Source of the DNA: Zunongwangia endophytica | GTDB taxonomy: Bacteria; Bacteroidota; Bacteroidia; Flavobacteriales; Flavobacteriaceae | Length of the DNA: 64,000 nt | Direction of reading: 5' to 3' | Assembly (NCBI RefSeq): GCF_030409505.1 | Contig: NZ_JAUFPZ010000002.1 | Span: forward strand, 1,867,501-1,931,500 | Part shown: piece by piece, positions 9,051 to 18,642 of the stretch | How positions within the stretch are numbered: the stretch's first letter is position 1 | Layout: each line of letters starts with the position of its first letter | Program-made: the position numbers and the translations under genes | The notes under the pieces: model-generated | The model's database searches: none | What the model saw: the letters and a program-made list of their open reading frames with translations, nothing else | Told to the model about the DNA's origin: nothing

Positions 9051-10085
9051 TTATTTAATGATTATTGAATGATCCTTAATTTCAAAATCGAAACCGGAGG
9101 TCTGTAATATTTTAAGCACAGATTCAATATTTTCGTTAAGATGAAGGCGGCCAGAAAATCTTTTTTGCATAACATCAGAATTTGCTGTATAATTAATTCT
9201 TATGTTATAATATCTTGAAAGCTTCGTAAATATAGATTCAAGCTTTTCATTCTTAAGAATAAAATAACCATCTCGCCATGAAAAGTATCTACTAAGATCA
9301 ACATGTTTATTCAAAGACTTGCCTGTTCTAACGTGATATTCGGCAATCCTTCCTGGTGTAATCTTAAATGATTCGTATTTACTCTTTTTATAAGCTATTC
9401 TTACACTACCACTTTTTAATGCCGTATGATGAATTGAATCATCTGCATAAGCAGAAATATTGAAAACAGTTCCTAAAACTTCTACATTCTGGTATTCTGT
9501 AAGAACTCTAAAGGGTTTATTATGATCATGTTTTATCTCGAAAATTGCTTCCCCCTCCAAATGAACCTCTCTATTTTCGCTATTAAAAATAGTAGGATAG
9601 ATGAGTTTAGAGCCAGAATTTAGCCAAACTTCTGAGCCATCTGAAAGTTTCAGTTGAGCACGTTTACCGTAAGGAACTATTAATGTATTTAATACAATTT
9701 TATCATTTTGTTGAGAATTCAGTGTTATAAATTTATCATCTTCTATAATCACTTTTCTTCCCGATGATAAATATTGAATTTTATTTTCGTTATTATTTAG
9801 AATTACTTTTTTTTCACCTAACATAACAATGACCTGTTCTGAATCATATGAATTAACCTCTGGAGTATGTTGTACAAAATCTTCTTTAGGAGATGAAAGC
9901 GAAGATTGGAAAAAATAATATAAACCTATTACACATAAAAGTGAAGCAGCAGCAGAAATTGAAAAAACACGTGCCATTTTTCTTTTCAACTTTTGCTTTT
10001 TCAATTGCGCTGCAGATTGTAATATGCGTCTTCGTAATAGTTGCTTTTCAAATTTGCAAAGCATATAATCCTTATTATTATTCAT
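9051..10085 (-). CDS. FecR-family anti-sigma factor
   Basis: An inner-membrane anti-sigma factor of 344 residues that links the STN domain of the SusC encoded next to it with the ECF sigma factor encoded before it. Visible parts: a short cytoplasmic N-terminus rich in Lys/Arg, one membrane helix (about residues 38-57, 'VFSISAAASLLCVIGLYYFF'), a periplasmic FecR domain ('VPYGKRAQLKLSDGSEVWLN', 'GEAIFEIKHDHNKPFRVLT', 'VEVLGTVFNISAY'), and the C-terminal DUF4974-type domain ('LESIFTKLSRYYNIRINY'). The ATG is at 10085. The gap to the SusC start is about 100 bp. Gene order sigma, anti-sigma, SusC, SusD is standard for this regulatory type. Confidence 0.93.
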   Translation of the reverse strand: MNNNKDYMLCKFEKQLLRRRILQSAAQLKKQKLKRKMARVFSISAAASLLCVIGLYYFFQSSLSSPKEDFVQHTPEVNSYDSEQVIVMLGEKKVILNNNENKIQYLSSGRKVIIEDDKFITLNSQQNDKIVLNTLIVPYGKRAQLKLSDGSEVWLNSGSKLIYPTIFNSENREVHLEGEAIFEIKHDHNKPFRVLTEYQNVEVLGTVFNISAYADDSIHHTALKSGSVRIAYKKSKYESFKITPGRIAEYHVRTGKSLNKHVDLSRYFSWRDGYFILKNEKLESIFTKLSRYYNIRINYTANSDVMQKRFSGRLHLNENIESVLKILQTSGFDFEIKDHSIIIK

Positions 10086-10245
10086 AATTTCAAACTAATT
10101 CCCCCTATATTTAGGCTTCTATTTGTATAGAGAACTTTATTGTTGATATATAGACACCTTTTCTGTTTTTTTTAATAAAAAAACAATTATTACTTATTTG
10201 ATTACGAATTTAATATTCTAATACTTAATTTGAAGATGGATCAAC

Positions 10246-10830
10246 TTAGAAAAATAATATGATAATTTTTTTTCTAAGTTCTTTTATTGAACGGTATACT
10301 AAAGTACGTGCAGAGGATATAGAAACATTAAGATTTGCTGCTATTTCAGAATAACTTCGGTCTTCTATAAACTTCAATTTTAGGGCGGTAGCTTGATGAG
10401 GAGTGAGACACTTCAATGCTTTTTGTAGTTTATTTTTTTTAAAAAAATAAAGCTCCATATCTATAATGGTATTTTCTGCATTAGAAGTGTCTAAAGCATA
10501 CAAATTATTTTCAAAATCATAAGATTTTAAAATAATATCTTTTGCTTTTATACTTTTAAATAGCGTTCTTTTAAAGCTAGTGATTAAATAAGATCTAATA
10601 TTTTTTACGATAGAAAGATTACTATGGTATTTATAAAGTTCAATAAACGAATCATGTATTGCATCTTTTACTAAAGCACGATCTCTTTTGATAGAAATTC
10701 CTATATTGAAAAGATCATCAGCGTATTTATCGTAAAAAAAACCCAAAGCATCTAATGAGCCAACACGAAGTTTTTGCCATGCTTCCTTTTCATCGCTAAA
10801 TTCAGGTTTATTTTGTGCTTCAAATGACAT
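10246..10830 (-). CDS. ECF RNA polymerase sigma factor
   Basis: A 194-residue sigma-70-family factor of the extracytoplasmic type. Region 2 is seen in 'LGFFYDKYADDLFNIGISI' and 'AIHDSFIELYKYHSNLSIVK', and region 4 in 'LTPHQATALKLKFIEDRSY' plus the helix-turn-helix 'SEIAANLNVSISSARTLVY'. It is expected to be held by the FecR protein encoded 160 bp downstream and to transcribe the STN-SusC/SusD genes when ligand binds. The C-terminus ends in an unusual hydrophobic run (KKIIILFF). ATG at 10830. Confidence 0.93.
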   Translation of the reverse strand: MSFEAQNKPEFSDEKEAWQKLRVGSLDALGFFYDKYADDLFNIGISIKRDRALVKDAIHDSFIELYKYHSNLSIVKNIRSYLITSFKRTLFKSIKAKDIILKSYDFENNLYALDTSNAENTIIDMELYFFKKNKLQKALKCLTPHQATALKLKFIEDRSYSEIAANLNVSISSARTLVYRSIKELRKKIIILFF

Positions 10831-10990
10831 ATGTTTTTTTAAATACCATTCATCTTAAAAGTAGATGTCATAATTGTTACTAAACAATTTCAATAATTAA
10901 TTTTCCCATTTAATCGTTTAATATTCCAAAACAATAAACAATGATAGCCCCAAGCATATTGAATGAATTGAAAAAAAAATAATGGATAGA
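10831..10990. other. Intergenic region upstream of the ECF sigma gene
   Basis: AT-rich gap between the stop of the GH2 gene and the start of the sigma gene. It holds a weak 7-base inverted repeat, AATTGTT / AACAATT, at 10872-10889 with a 4-base loop. It could be an operator or a poor terminator; there is no T-run to decide. No gene is visible. Confidence 0.3.
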
Positions 10991-13816
10991 TTAATCATCA
11001 TCCGCTATAGAAAAATTGAAAAACAATATCATCTTTTTGCTTCGTATGCGCCAGTCATCAAATGTGCCGTAATCGAAGAAAATATTTTTTTGCCCATCTG
11101 GCCCCAAACGTTCTGGCTGATTTGTCTTACTTCCAATAGCAGGAATTGCCTGCATAAAAGAAATATCCTGTTCTGGAAAAGGAGGTGACGTTCGAGCTTC
11201 GAACTCCTTTTGAGGATATTCAGGAGTATATAATCTCAAAAATACATCATCGGTAGCCGTTGCTACCAAAAACGACTGTTCTTTTGATTCAATTTTTGCC
11301 CAGTACAAATTTGAATGATACCCTTTAAATTCAGGATAAACCATAGGTGAAACACCAGTTATAGTATTGTTGTAATCTTTTTGATGAATTCCATATTCCA
11401 CGCCCTGCATTCTGTTTTTCCAAACTCGATAAGGACCATCCCCAAGCCATGTAACGCCTTCGACTAAATTTTCGGGATATGAAAAATCTACACCCATGTA
11501 ATCGAAATCTACATCGTATTCTTCTGGCTTGTAAAAAATTTCCAGTTTTACCCAACCCGTAGGATAAAATATCCAAATAAATTCTTTCATTCTCGATTCT
11601 GGTTTGAATGAAGATGTTATTGTAATTGAGTCATTTGATTTTTGGATGTTTAAAGAATCAAATAAAACTTTACCAGCACTTAGATGAGGACCACTATTAA
11701 AAGGTATTTCACCTTTTCTATTAGCCACATGCTTTAATTGTCCATTATTCTTATCAATAAGATATTCTACATTTCCAGCCTTAATTTTATATTCGTCCTC
11801 TTCTTCTGTTACACTCAAAGAGGTTTTATTCACGGGTTGACTAATTAACCCTTTTATAAGGTTTCGAGGCATTTTAATAGGCCAACTCCGGGTATAAATT
11901 TCCTTACCGAACTTATCGGTAACCGAAACATGTAGAACATCAAATTCAAACCAATTCTCAGGAAGATCAAGTTCTAATTCTCCAATACGATTCGGTGCGA
12001 TATTTGGTGAGTTAGCTTTCCCTTCAGTTTTTTCTACAGATGAATTATCACCTGGTAATGATATTTTTTTGAGTTCCCAATTGAAATTTAAATCCTTCAA
12101 ATTGGTGTAGAAATATCGATTTTCAATCTTGAGTTTACCATCAAAATATTTGCTTATACTTTTATCCTGGAAATGCACGGGAGACCATATTTCTTTAATA
12201 GCGTAATAACTAGCTTCTTTTTCATGAAAAGGGCCCAAAATCCCATCAGCAGCAGCTCCATTATAGGTGTCAATTTCTCCAGTGTCTGTTCGCTTCACTC
12301 CTTCATCAGCAAAAACCCAAATAAATCCTCCGGCAGCAAGCGGATTATCCCAAATCATTTTGTTCCAAAAATCATTTAAACCAGCACCAGCACCACCATC
12401 ATACATTCCGTGTAAAAACTCAGTTGGAAAAACAACATTCTGGCCATTCCAGTATGTTCCAACTCCATAATTATAAGGTCGATAATGCTCATTCGATAAC
12501 CCGTTGAAGCTTTGCCAAGGATGTATTGTTCTACGATTTTGAATGTCGTATTTCTGAAAAAGTGAGTCTAGATCTGTATTATGTCCTCCTTCGTTACCAT
12601 TGTCCCAAAATACAATAGAAGGATGATTAATATCACGAATAACCATTTCTTTTACTAACTTGCTGCCTACTTCAGTATCATAGGATGCATGCCATCCGGC
12701 AAGTTCATCCAGTACAAAGAGTCCCAAAGAATCAGCTACTTCCAGAAAATGTTGATCGGGCGGATAATGTGACATACGCACCGCATTCATATTCATACTT
12801 TTAATTAATTCCGCATCCGCTATGCTTCTTGTTCTACTAGAGGCTCGGCCTGTTATTGGCCAGAAAGTATGTCTGTTTACACCTTTAAACTTTATTTTTG
12901 TCCCATTTACATATATTCCATCTCGCTCTCGCAATTGGATTGTTCTAAAACCAAAGTTTTGTGTGAGTTCATGAATAGTTTTACTATTATTTTTCAATCT
13001 GAACTCTACCTTGTATAAATTTGGATCTTCAGGATTCCAAGTTTGGATATTTTCAAAATTTGATTGAATTATTACGGAATTTGAGCCCTTATTAAGGTCA
13101 ATGGTAAAAGTCTCCCCGACTGGATCTCCATTTAAACTAAAGATTTGAGCATCCAGACTCCCATTTCTATGAATATTATTACAAAAAATTTCTGCTTCAA
13201 ACTGACCATCGGCCTGCGCATTAATAGCTACTCTTTCTATGTTTTGAAAAGGTTTTGCCTGTAAGTATACCGGACGAAAAATCCCGCCAAAAATCCAGTA
13301 ATCGGCATGTCTTTCGGCCTGATTCACGGATTCATTTTTGGAATGTTTTTTGACGCTCACTTCCAGTAAATTATATTCAGAACCAAAATTCAGTAAATCC
13401 GAAATATTGTATTTGAAACGATAAAAAGCTCCTTGATGTACCGGGCCTGCAAGTTTACCATTAATTTTAACTTCGGTATCCGTCATCGATCCCTCAAAAA
13501 CGATTTCTATTTGTTTATTTTTCCACTCTAATGGAATATTAAATTCGTACTTATAATGACCTATTTCCTTCCCTCTATCTTCGTCTTCTGCATGTCCGTA
13601 ATTGTAAATTCCAAAACCGAATTGCTCCCAATTAGAAGGTACAGGAATTGTAGTCCATTCGTTTGCTTTTCTCCCATCATCAACCATAAATTTCCAGTCT
13701 ACAGTCTGGTCACTACCGGTACCAGATAAATATTGAATTTCTGTTTCCTGAGCAAAGGCTTCTGAAAGAAAAAATACGTAAGTAAAAAATATAACTAGTT
13801 TGAAAAATGATCTCAT
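10991..13816 (-). CDS. Secreted GH2 beta-glycosidase (beta-galactosidase-like)
   Basis: A 941-residue glycosidase with a signal peptide (MRSFFKLVIFFTYVFFLSEAFAQ). Sugar-binding and immunoglobulin-like domains come first ('VPSNWEQFGFGIYNYGHAED', 'LEVSVKKHSKNESVNQAERHADYWIFGGIFR' region), then the TIM barrel with 'GVNRHTFWP' and 'MNMNAVRMSHYPPDQHFLE'. The acid/base glutamate is in 'WDNGNEGGHN' and the nucleophile glutamate is probably in 'FPTEFLHGMYDGG'. A C-terminal beta-galactosidase small-chain-like domain follows. GH2 includes beta-galactosidases, glucuronidases, galacturonidases and arabinopyranosidases; several act on pectic side chains, and sequence does not fix which applies. It is 50 bp after a SusD gene and is the only glycosidase among three SusC/SusD pairs. 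Confidence 0.9.
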   Translation of the reverse strand: MRSFFKLVIFFTYVFFLSEAFAQETEIQYLSGTGSDQTVDWKFMVDDGRKANEWTTIPVPSNWEQFGFGIYNYGHAEDEDRGKEIGHYKYEFNIPLEWKNKQIEIVFEGSMTDTEVKINGKLAGPVHQGAFYRFKYNISDLLNFGSEYNLLEVSVKKHSKNESVNQAERHADYWIFGGIFRPVYLQAKPFQNIERVAINAQADGQFEAEIFCNNIHRNGSLDAQIFSLNGDPVGETFTIDLNKGSNSVIIQSNFENIQTWNPEDPNLYKVEFRLKNNSKTIHELTQNFGFRTIQLRERDGIYVNGTKIKFKGVNRHTFWPITGRASSRTRSIADAELIKSMNMNAVRMSHYPPDQHFLEVADSLGLFVLDELAGWHASYDTEVGSKLVKEMVIRDINHPSIVFWDNGNEGGHNTDLDSLFQKYDIQNRRTIHPWQSFNGLSNEHYRPYNYGVGTYWNGQNVVFPTEFLHGMYDGGAGAGLNDFWNKMIWDNPLAAGGFIWVFADEGVKRTDTGEIDTYNGAAADGILGPFHEKEASYYAIKEIWSPVHFQDKSISKYFDGKLKIENRYFYTNLKDLNFNWELKKISLPGDNSSVEKTEGKANSPNIAPNRIGELELDLPENWFEFDVLHVSVTDKFGKEIYTRSWPIKMPRNLIKGLISQPVNKTSLSVTEEEDEYKIKAGNVEYLIDKNNGQLKHVANRKGEIPFNSGPHLSAGKVLFDSLNIQKSNDSITITSSFKPESRMKEFIWIFYPTGWVKLEIFYKPEEYDVDFDYMGVDFSYPENLVEGVTWLGDGPYRVWKNRMQGVEYGIHQKDYNNTITGVSPMVYPEFKGYHSNLYWAKIESKEQSFLVATATDDVFLRLYTPEYPQKEFEARTSPPFPEQDISFMQAIPAIGSKTNQPERLGPDGQKNIFFDYGTFDDWRIRSKKMILFFNFSIADDD

Positions 13817-13866
13817 TTAATTTCCGAGTTAGAGTTGGAAAGCTTAGATTTTTTATACAAAAAAAA

Positions 13867-15498
13867 TTAGTAACCAGGATTTTGGCGGAGTTCTGAATCA
13901 ATATTAGCGTCTATAGCAGATTGAGGAATAGGAAAAAGATTGTGATAATCCTGCACACTTGAACTACTTTCCGGATTATATTTTCTTACCCGTTCTGACA
14001 ACAAACCCAATCGATTTAAAGTTAAACGCCTTGGTTCTTCAATAATTAGTTCTCTGGCACGTTCATCCAATATATAATCTATGTTAATATCTGATGCTGT
14101 TATCAATTCTGCCTTGGCTCGCTTTTTAAGCGTATTTATATCGTTTGCAGCTTCTTCAAGATTACCATTACGAAAATATGCCTCCGCTCTCAATAAGTAT
14201 GTTTCTGCAAGTCGCATAACGTAAGTATCCTTAAAGGCTCTACCATAAGTTGGGCCTTCAGGAAATAACTGTGGTTCTATTTTCATGACCATCGGATAAT
14301 ACTGAACTAATGTATCAAGATTCGTAATTGAGGGATTTACTTTCTCTCCAAAATAAGGAGAATCAGGATTATTATAATAATATTCTCTTTTAATATTGTA
14401 TTTCGAATTTCTCATATCCATTGGATCTTCATTCCATATCTTATCATAGTAATATGTTGAAGGTCGAACCCAGGCGACTCCTCTCCCTAAACTATCTGTT
14501 GTAAGCTGCATTCCAGAATTACCCTGCGGATCTTTTATATTCCACCATTTAGGTCCCCACGCTCTTAACCATCCATTAGAATACCATTTGGCGCCCCCGG
14601 CTGTTCCTCCTGGAGTTTGAAATTCGAATTGCAAAGCCCATATTGTTTCTGTATTGGTAGTACTAGAACGATTTTGATTTTCATCCTTAAATAAATCTGC
14701 GAAAACATCTCCCGGCTTGTCAAGATAATTTCCAAATCTTTCAGTCATCAATTCATATCTTGGAGATTCTATAACTTTAGAAGCACTTGCCACTGCAGCA
14801 TCAAAATCACCTAGACTTATATATACCTCAGACAATAGATGGTCTGCAGCGCCCTTCTCAATTCGTCCATCAAAAGGTGCCTCTACTGGTAGCCACTGGC
14901 TTGCAAATTCAAGATCCTCTTTGGCAAAATCGTAAACTTCTATTCTAGGACTTCTCACAAAATCAGTCTTTGGATTATTATAAATCTGATTAACTAGAGG
15001 AACATCTCCATAAAGTTTTGCTAAAATATTATATACATAACCTCTAAAAAACCGGGCTTCAGCTATAACTGTATTTTTTTGTTCTTCACTCTCCCAAACC
15101 GCATCTGGACCATTCGCAAATTCTATGATAGTATTTGCTCTTGGAATAACATCCAAATATGCCCAATCCCAATAGAATTCCACAGAAAACTGAGTTGGTG
15201 TTAACCAAGTTTGGTAATTCTCAAAATCGGCAAGTGATCTGTCCCCCGTATATGCTACATCGGTTCCAAGCCACAAAGAGTTCATTCTCGAACCATCAGG
15301 ATAAAAATACATTTCTCTAGCCGCAACATGTAATGCTACAATTGCACTTTCAAAACCGCCTATATCTTTTAAGATGTTATTAGAATTTGGAAAGCCCAAT
15401 GGTTCTTCTTCCAAAAATTCTTTATTACATGAAGTAAGAAACATTAGAAAACTTGCTCCAATTAAAAAATATTTTAGTGGATTTTTATTTAATTTCAT
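13867..15498 (-). CDS. SusD/RagB-family glycan-binding lipoprotein
   Basis: A 543-residue SusD. The N-terminus has a signal peptide and lipobox (FLMFLTSC, then NKEFLEEEPLG). The typical C-terminal elements are seen: 'YVMRLAETYLLRAEAYFRNG', 'INTLKKRAKAE', 'YILDERARELIIEEPRRLTL' and the ending 'FPIPQSAIDANIDSELRQNPGY'. It follows its SusC partner after 14 bp and precedes GH2. Its 'ILDERARELI' ending type matches the SusD at 47026 more than the one at 18643, so the two neighbouring pairs probably have different ligands. Confidence 0.93.
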   Translation of the reverse strand: MKLNKNPLKYFLIGASFLMFLTSCNKEFLEEEPLGFPNSNNILKDIGGFESAIVALHVAAREMYFYPDGSRMNSLWLGTDVAYTGDRSLADFENYQTWLTPTQFSVEFYWDWAYLDVIPRANTIIEFANGPDAVWESEEQKNTVIAEARFFRGYVYNILAKLYGDVPLVNQIYNNPKTDFVRSPRIEVYDFAKEDLEFASQWLPVEAPFDGRIEKGAADHLLSEVYISLGDFDAAVASASKVIESPRYELMTERFGNYLDKPGDVFADLFKDENQNRSSTTNTETIWALQFEFQTPGGTAGGAKWYSNGWLRAWGPKWWNIKDPQGNSGMQLTTDSLGRGVAWVRPSTYYYDKIWNEDPMDMRNSKYNIKREYYYNNPDSPYFGEKVNPSITNLDTLVQYYPMVMKIEPQLFPEGPTYGRAFKDTYVMRLAETYLLRAEAYFRNGNLEEAANDINTLKKRAKAELITASDINIDYILDERARELIIEEPRRLTLNRLGLLSERVRKYNPESSSSVQDYHNLFPIPQSAIDANIDSELRQNPGY

Positions 15499-15512
15499 AT
15501 CAAGAATTTTTA

Positions 15513-18512
15513 TTAAAAACTTAAATCAAGCCCGGCTACTATGGTCCTAGCTGAAGGATATAAATTATTTATATTGTTATATCCACTTTCGGGATCAGGA
15601 CCCATCCAATCTGTAAAAATCAGTAAATTTCTTCCGCTTACATAAATTTTCAAATTTTTCATATTTAAAGAGTTTACAAAATCAGAATCAAATTTATAAG
15701 CTAGTGTAGCATCCTGAAGCCTTATAAAATCTTTGCTTTGATAAAAAGACATTCCTAATGGATTAGTCCAGTTAAGGGATGGTCTTGTGTTAGATTGATT
15801 CTCAGGGGTCCAATACCCTGCATCAACCATATTTACAGATCTTCCTGGAAAACTATTTCCTGAATAACCGCTTGGATCCAGAATATTTAAAGGTGCTTCC
15901 CAACCCTGTGCACTATTTACAAAAAACGAAAAGGAGAAATTTTTGTATTCAAAATTATTTCCTAATCCGAGTCTATATTTTGGTTGCCCCTGACTAATAA
16001 TTGTTCGATCTTCAGGTGTAATGATTCCATCATTATTTATGTCTTTTACTTTTACCCATCCTGGCATATAACCCTCTGGAATATCATCTCCTTCCTGATA
16101 AATACCGTCAAATACGTAATCAAAATTTGAATTTATAGGTTGGCCAATAAACCAACGGTTACTAACATCATCATCTTCAATACCATCTCTATTATTATCA
16201 TTCCCATATAGACGAACAATTTTGTTTTTATTAGTTGAAAAAATAATTGATGAGCTCCATCGAAATTGTGATTTAGGATAATCTATATTAATCGTAGAAA
16301 GACTTACTTCTAAACCTTTATTATTTAATTCACCGATATTAGTGAGCACACTAGAAAATCCATTTATCACAGGAATGCTTCTTGCCGTTAATAAATCTAT
16401 TGTCTTAGTATCATAATATTCAACTGTACCATCTATTCTTCTGTCTAAAATTGTAAAATCTACTGCGGCGTTGAAAGATGTAGATGTTTCCCATTTTAAG
16501 TTTGGATTAGGCATATTTCCAGAGAGTGGAAAAGAGCCCGTATAGGTCTGACTGCCTTCGCCAAAAACATACTGATCGAAAGCAGAGCGATCTAAAGAAG
16601 AATAAGGATCTATGGATTGATTACCTACTTGTCCAAAAGACAACCTAAATTTTAATAAATCAATATCATTAACATTGTTTAAAAAATTTTCATCAGATGC
16701 TATCCACCCTAACGCCATTGAAGGAAAAATTCCGTATTTATTATTTGTACCGAAAACTGATGAACCATCACGCCTCATTGTTAAGGTAACAAGGTACCTG
16801 TCTAAATATTGGTAATTTAATCTTCCCATTTCAGAAGTTCCAGTTCTGTCTTCAGCATATGAATATGAGTTCTGAACTTCTCCTATATTAAGATTATTCC
16901 AACCATTTACATCCGTAAAAAAATTACTTGATTCAGCAGTCGTAGTTTCGTAAAAACTACTATTATTACCATAAAGCAAAGTGAGATCTAAAGCATGGTC
17001 GCCCCAATTTTTAGCATATTTTAAAATATGCTCTATTTGCCAGTTGAATTCATTTTCATTTGTCTTACCTGCCGCTCCAGTATTATTTATCCCATTTTTT
17101 ATATAAATAGGAATAAATGTATAATCATGATCCCATTGAATATTTGGATTATAATTAAAAGAATAAGACAGACCATCCAAAAATGGAAAGTTTATCTCTG
17201 CGAAAATATTTGCAAAAAGATTATTTGAAACTTCTTCATTCTCTCTTTGTGAAGCTTCAAATAAAGGATTGGTAACTAATTGATCATTTGTTGGGTAAGG
17301 CAGTAAATCTCCATTATCATCGTAAACTTTAGCATAAGGACTTAACCAATATGTTGAAGATAGGGAGGCTGGAATGCCAGACAAATCTCTTTGAGTGTAA
17401 GAGCTATTCAGGCCTATCTTCAACCAATCTGTAATATTGTTTTCCAAGTTCATACGTATGGAAACTCTTTCTGACTGGTCTCCATAGATCAAACCTTCTT
17501 CTTTCACTAAATTACCGGATAAATAATAACTAGTATTATCCATTCTTCCGGATATACTTAAGTTATAAGATTGCTGTATTGCATCTTGCGCAATAAATTC
17601 CCAGGGATCTATTGTTTTTCCGCCATTATATTGCTCTAATTCAGTTTCAGTATCTAAAATTCGTTCTACATCGGTAATAGGTGTTTCTCCTTCATTTGCA
17701 TTTTGAATATTAAAATCTCGTCTACGTTGAAGGTAAGCTTCTGGACCATATAGAGGTACCTTATCATAATAATCTGATATCCCAGAATATACATTTAATC
17801 TAATTGTTGGTTTACCCTGCACCCCAGTTTTTGTAGATATCAGTATAACACCATTAGACGCTCTCGAGCCATAAATTGCGGTTGCACTAGCATCTTTAAG
17901 TACCTGCATGGATTCAATGTCGTTAGGGTTAATATCTGCTAATTCTCCGTAAAAAAAAGCTCCATCCACAATAATTAAGGGATCGTTTCCAGCAGTCAAG
18001 GATGCTTGCCCTCTTATGAGAATGCTGCCTCCTTGCCCAGGTCTTCCATTATCATTGAACTGCACACCAGCAACCCTACCACGAAGTGCCTGAGCCACAT
18101 TTGTATTAGGTTGTGATTCAATCTGCTCAGTTTCCACTGAAGTTACCGAACCTGTTATATTTCTTTTATTTTTTTTACCATAACCAACAATTACAACTTC
18201 CTCCAGACTTGCCTGATCTGATGCCATAACAACATCATAATTTTGATTTACTCCTACCATTTTTTCAATCGTTTTCGTTCCTACAAAAGAAAAAATCAAA
18301 ATTTGTCCATCGTTGGCTTCAATACTAAAATTACCATCAAAATCAGACTGAGTTCCTGCATTGGTCCCTTTTATTCGAATGTTAACTCCGGGTAGCGGTA
18401 TATTATTTTCATCTTTAACTGTTCCTTCAACTTGTTTAGACTGAGCATGAACAAACAGATTAATAAAAAAAAAGCTTATCCCTAAAATAGCCTTTACTAT
18501 CGTTTTTTTCAT
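15513..18512 (-). CDS. SusC/RagA TonB-dependent transporter
   Basis: A 999-residue outer-membrane importer with no STN domain. A signal peptide (MKKTIVKAILGISFFFINLFVHAQ) is followed by the carboxypeptidase-D-like domain ('VKDENNIPLPGVNIRIKGTN', 'SDFDGNFSIEA'), 'EEVVIVGYGKKNKRNITGSV', the plug ('ILIRGQASLTAGNDPLIIVD', 'VLKDASATAIYGSRASNGV') and the 22-strand barrel ending in '...VAGLDLSF'. The first 110 residues nearly repeat those of the SusC at 20196, also at DNA level, whereas the rest is different. It is 130 bp downstream of a SusD gene and directly precedes its own SusD. Import of a pectic oligosaccharide is inferred. Confidence 0.95.
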   Translation of the reverse strand: MKKTIVKAILGISFFFINLFVHAQSKQVEGTVKDENNIPLPGVNIRIKGTNAGTQSDFDGNFSIEANDGQILIFSFVGTKTIEKMVGVNQNYDVVMASDQASLEEVVIVGYGKKNKRNITGSVTSVETEQIESQPNTNVAQALRGRVAGVQFNDNGRPGQGGSILIRGQASLTAGNDPLIIVDGAFFYGELADINPNDIESMQVLKDASATAIYGSRASNGVILISTKTGVQGKPTIRLNVYSGISDYYDKVPLYGPEAYLQRRRDFNIQNANEGETPITDVERILDTETELEQYNGGKTIDPWEFIAQDAIQQSYNLSISGRMDNTSYYLSGNLVKEEGLIYGDQSERVSIRMNLENNITDWLKIGLNSSYTQRDLSGIPASLSSTYWLSPYAKVYDDNGDLLPYPTNDQLVTNPLFEASQRENEEVSNNLFANIFAEINFPFLDGLSYSFNYNPNIQWDHDYTFIPIYIKNGINNTGAAGKTNENEFNWQIEHILKYAKNWGDHALDLTLLYGNNSSFYETTTAESSNFFTDVNGWNNLNIGEVQNSYSYAEDRTGTSEMGRLNYQYLDRYLVTLTMRRDGSSVFGTNNKYGIFPSMALGWIASDENFLNNVNDIDLLKFRLSFGQVGNQSIDPYSSLDRSAFDQYVFGEGSQTYTGSFPLSGNMPNPNLKWETSTSFNAAVDFTILDRRIDGTVEYYDTKTIDLLTARSIPVINGFSSVLTNIGELNNKGLEVSLSTINIDYPKSQFRWSSSIIFSTNKNKIVRLYGNDNNRDGIEDDDVSNRWFIGQPINSNFDYVFDGIYQEGDDIPEGYMPGWVKVKDINNDGIITPEDRTIISQGQPKYRLGLGNNFEYKNFSFSFFVNSAQGWEAPLNILDPSGYSGNSFPGRSVNMVDAGYWTPENQSNTRPSLNWTNPLGMSFYQSKDFIRLQDATLAYKFDSDFVNSLNMKNLKIYVSGRNLLIFTDWMGPDPESGYNNINNLYPSARTIVAGLDLSF

Positions 18513-18642
18513 AATATTTTACTGTTTGATGATTTAAAAAATTAATGGATGATATTAACCGAATAAAGCCTGGATTAACGCCAAATTCAGCCTTGAGGTA
18601 ATAATTAAATCTTAGATTTTATTATGAATCGTTAATATAATT
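18513..18642. other. Gap between two SusC/SusD pairs
   Basis: About 130 bp separates the first pair's SusD from the next SusC. I see no convincing hairpin, operator or ACAGGATA-type site here, so the second pair may be read through from the first or have an unrecognised promoter. Confidence 0.3.

Noticed and set aside
10872..10889. AATTGTT / AACAATT inverted repeat before the ECF sigma gene
   Set aside because: Only 7 A/T-rich pairs and no T-run; such repeats are expected often in AT-rich gaps. Kept only as a remark in the intergenic entry.
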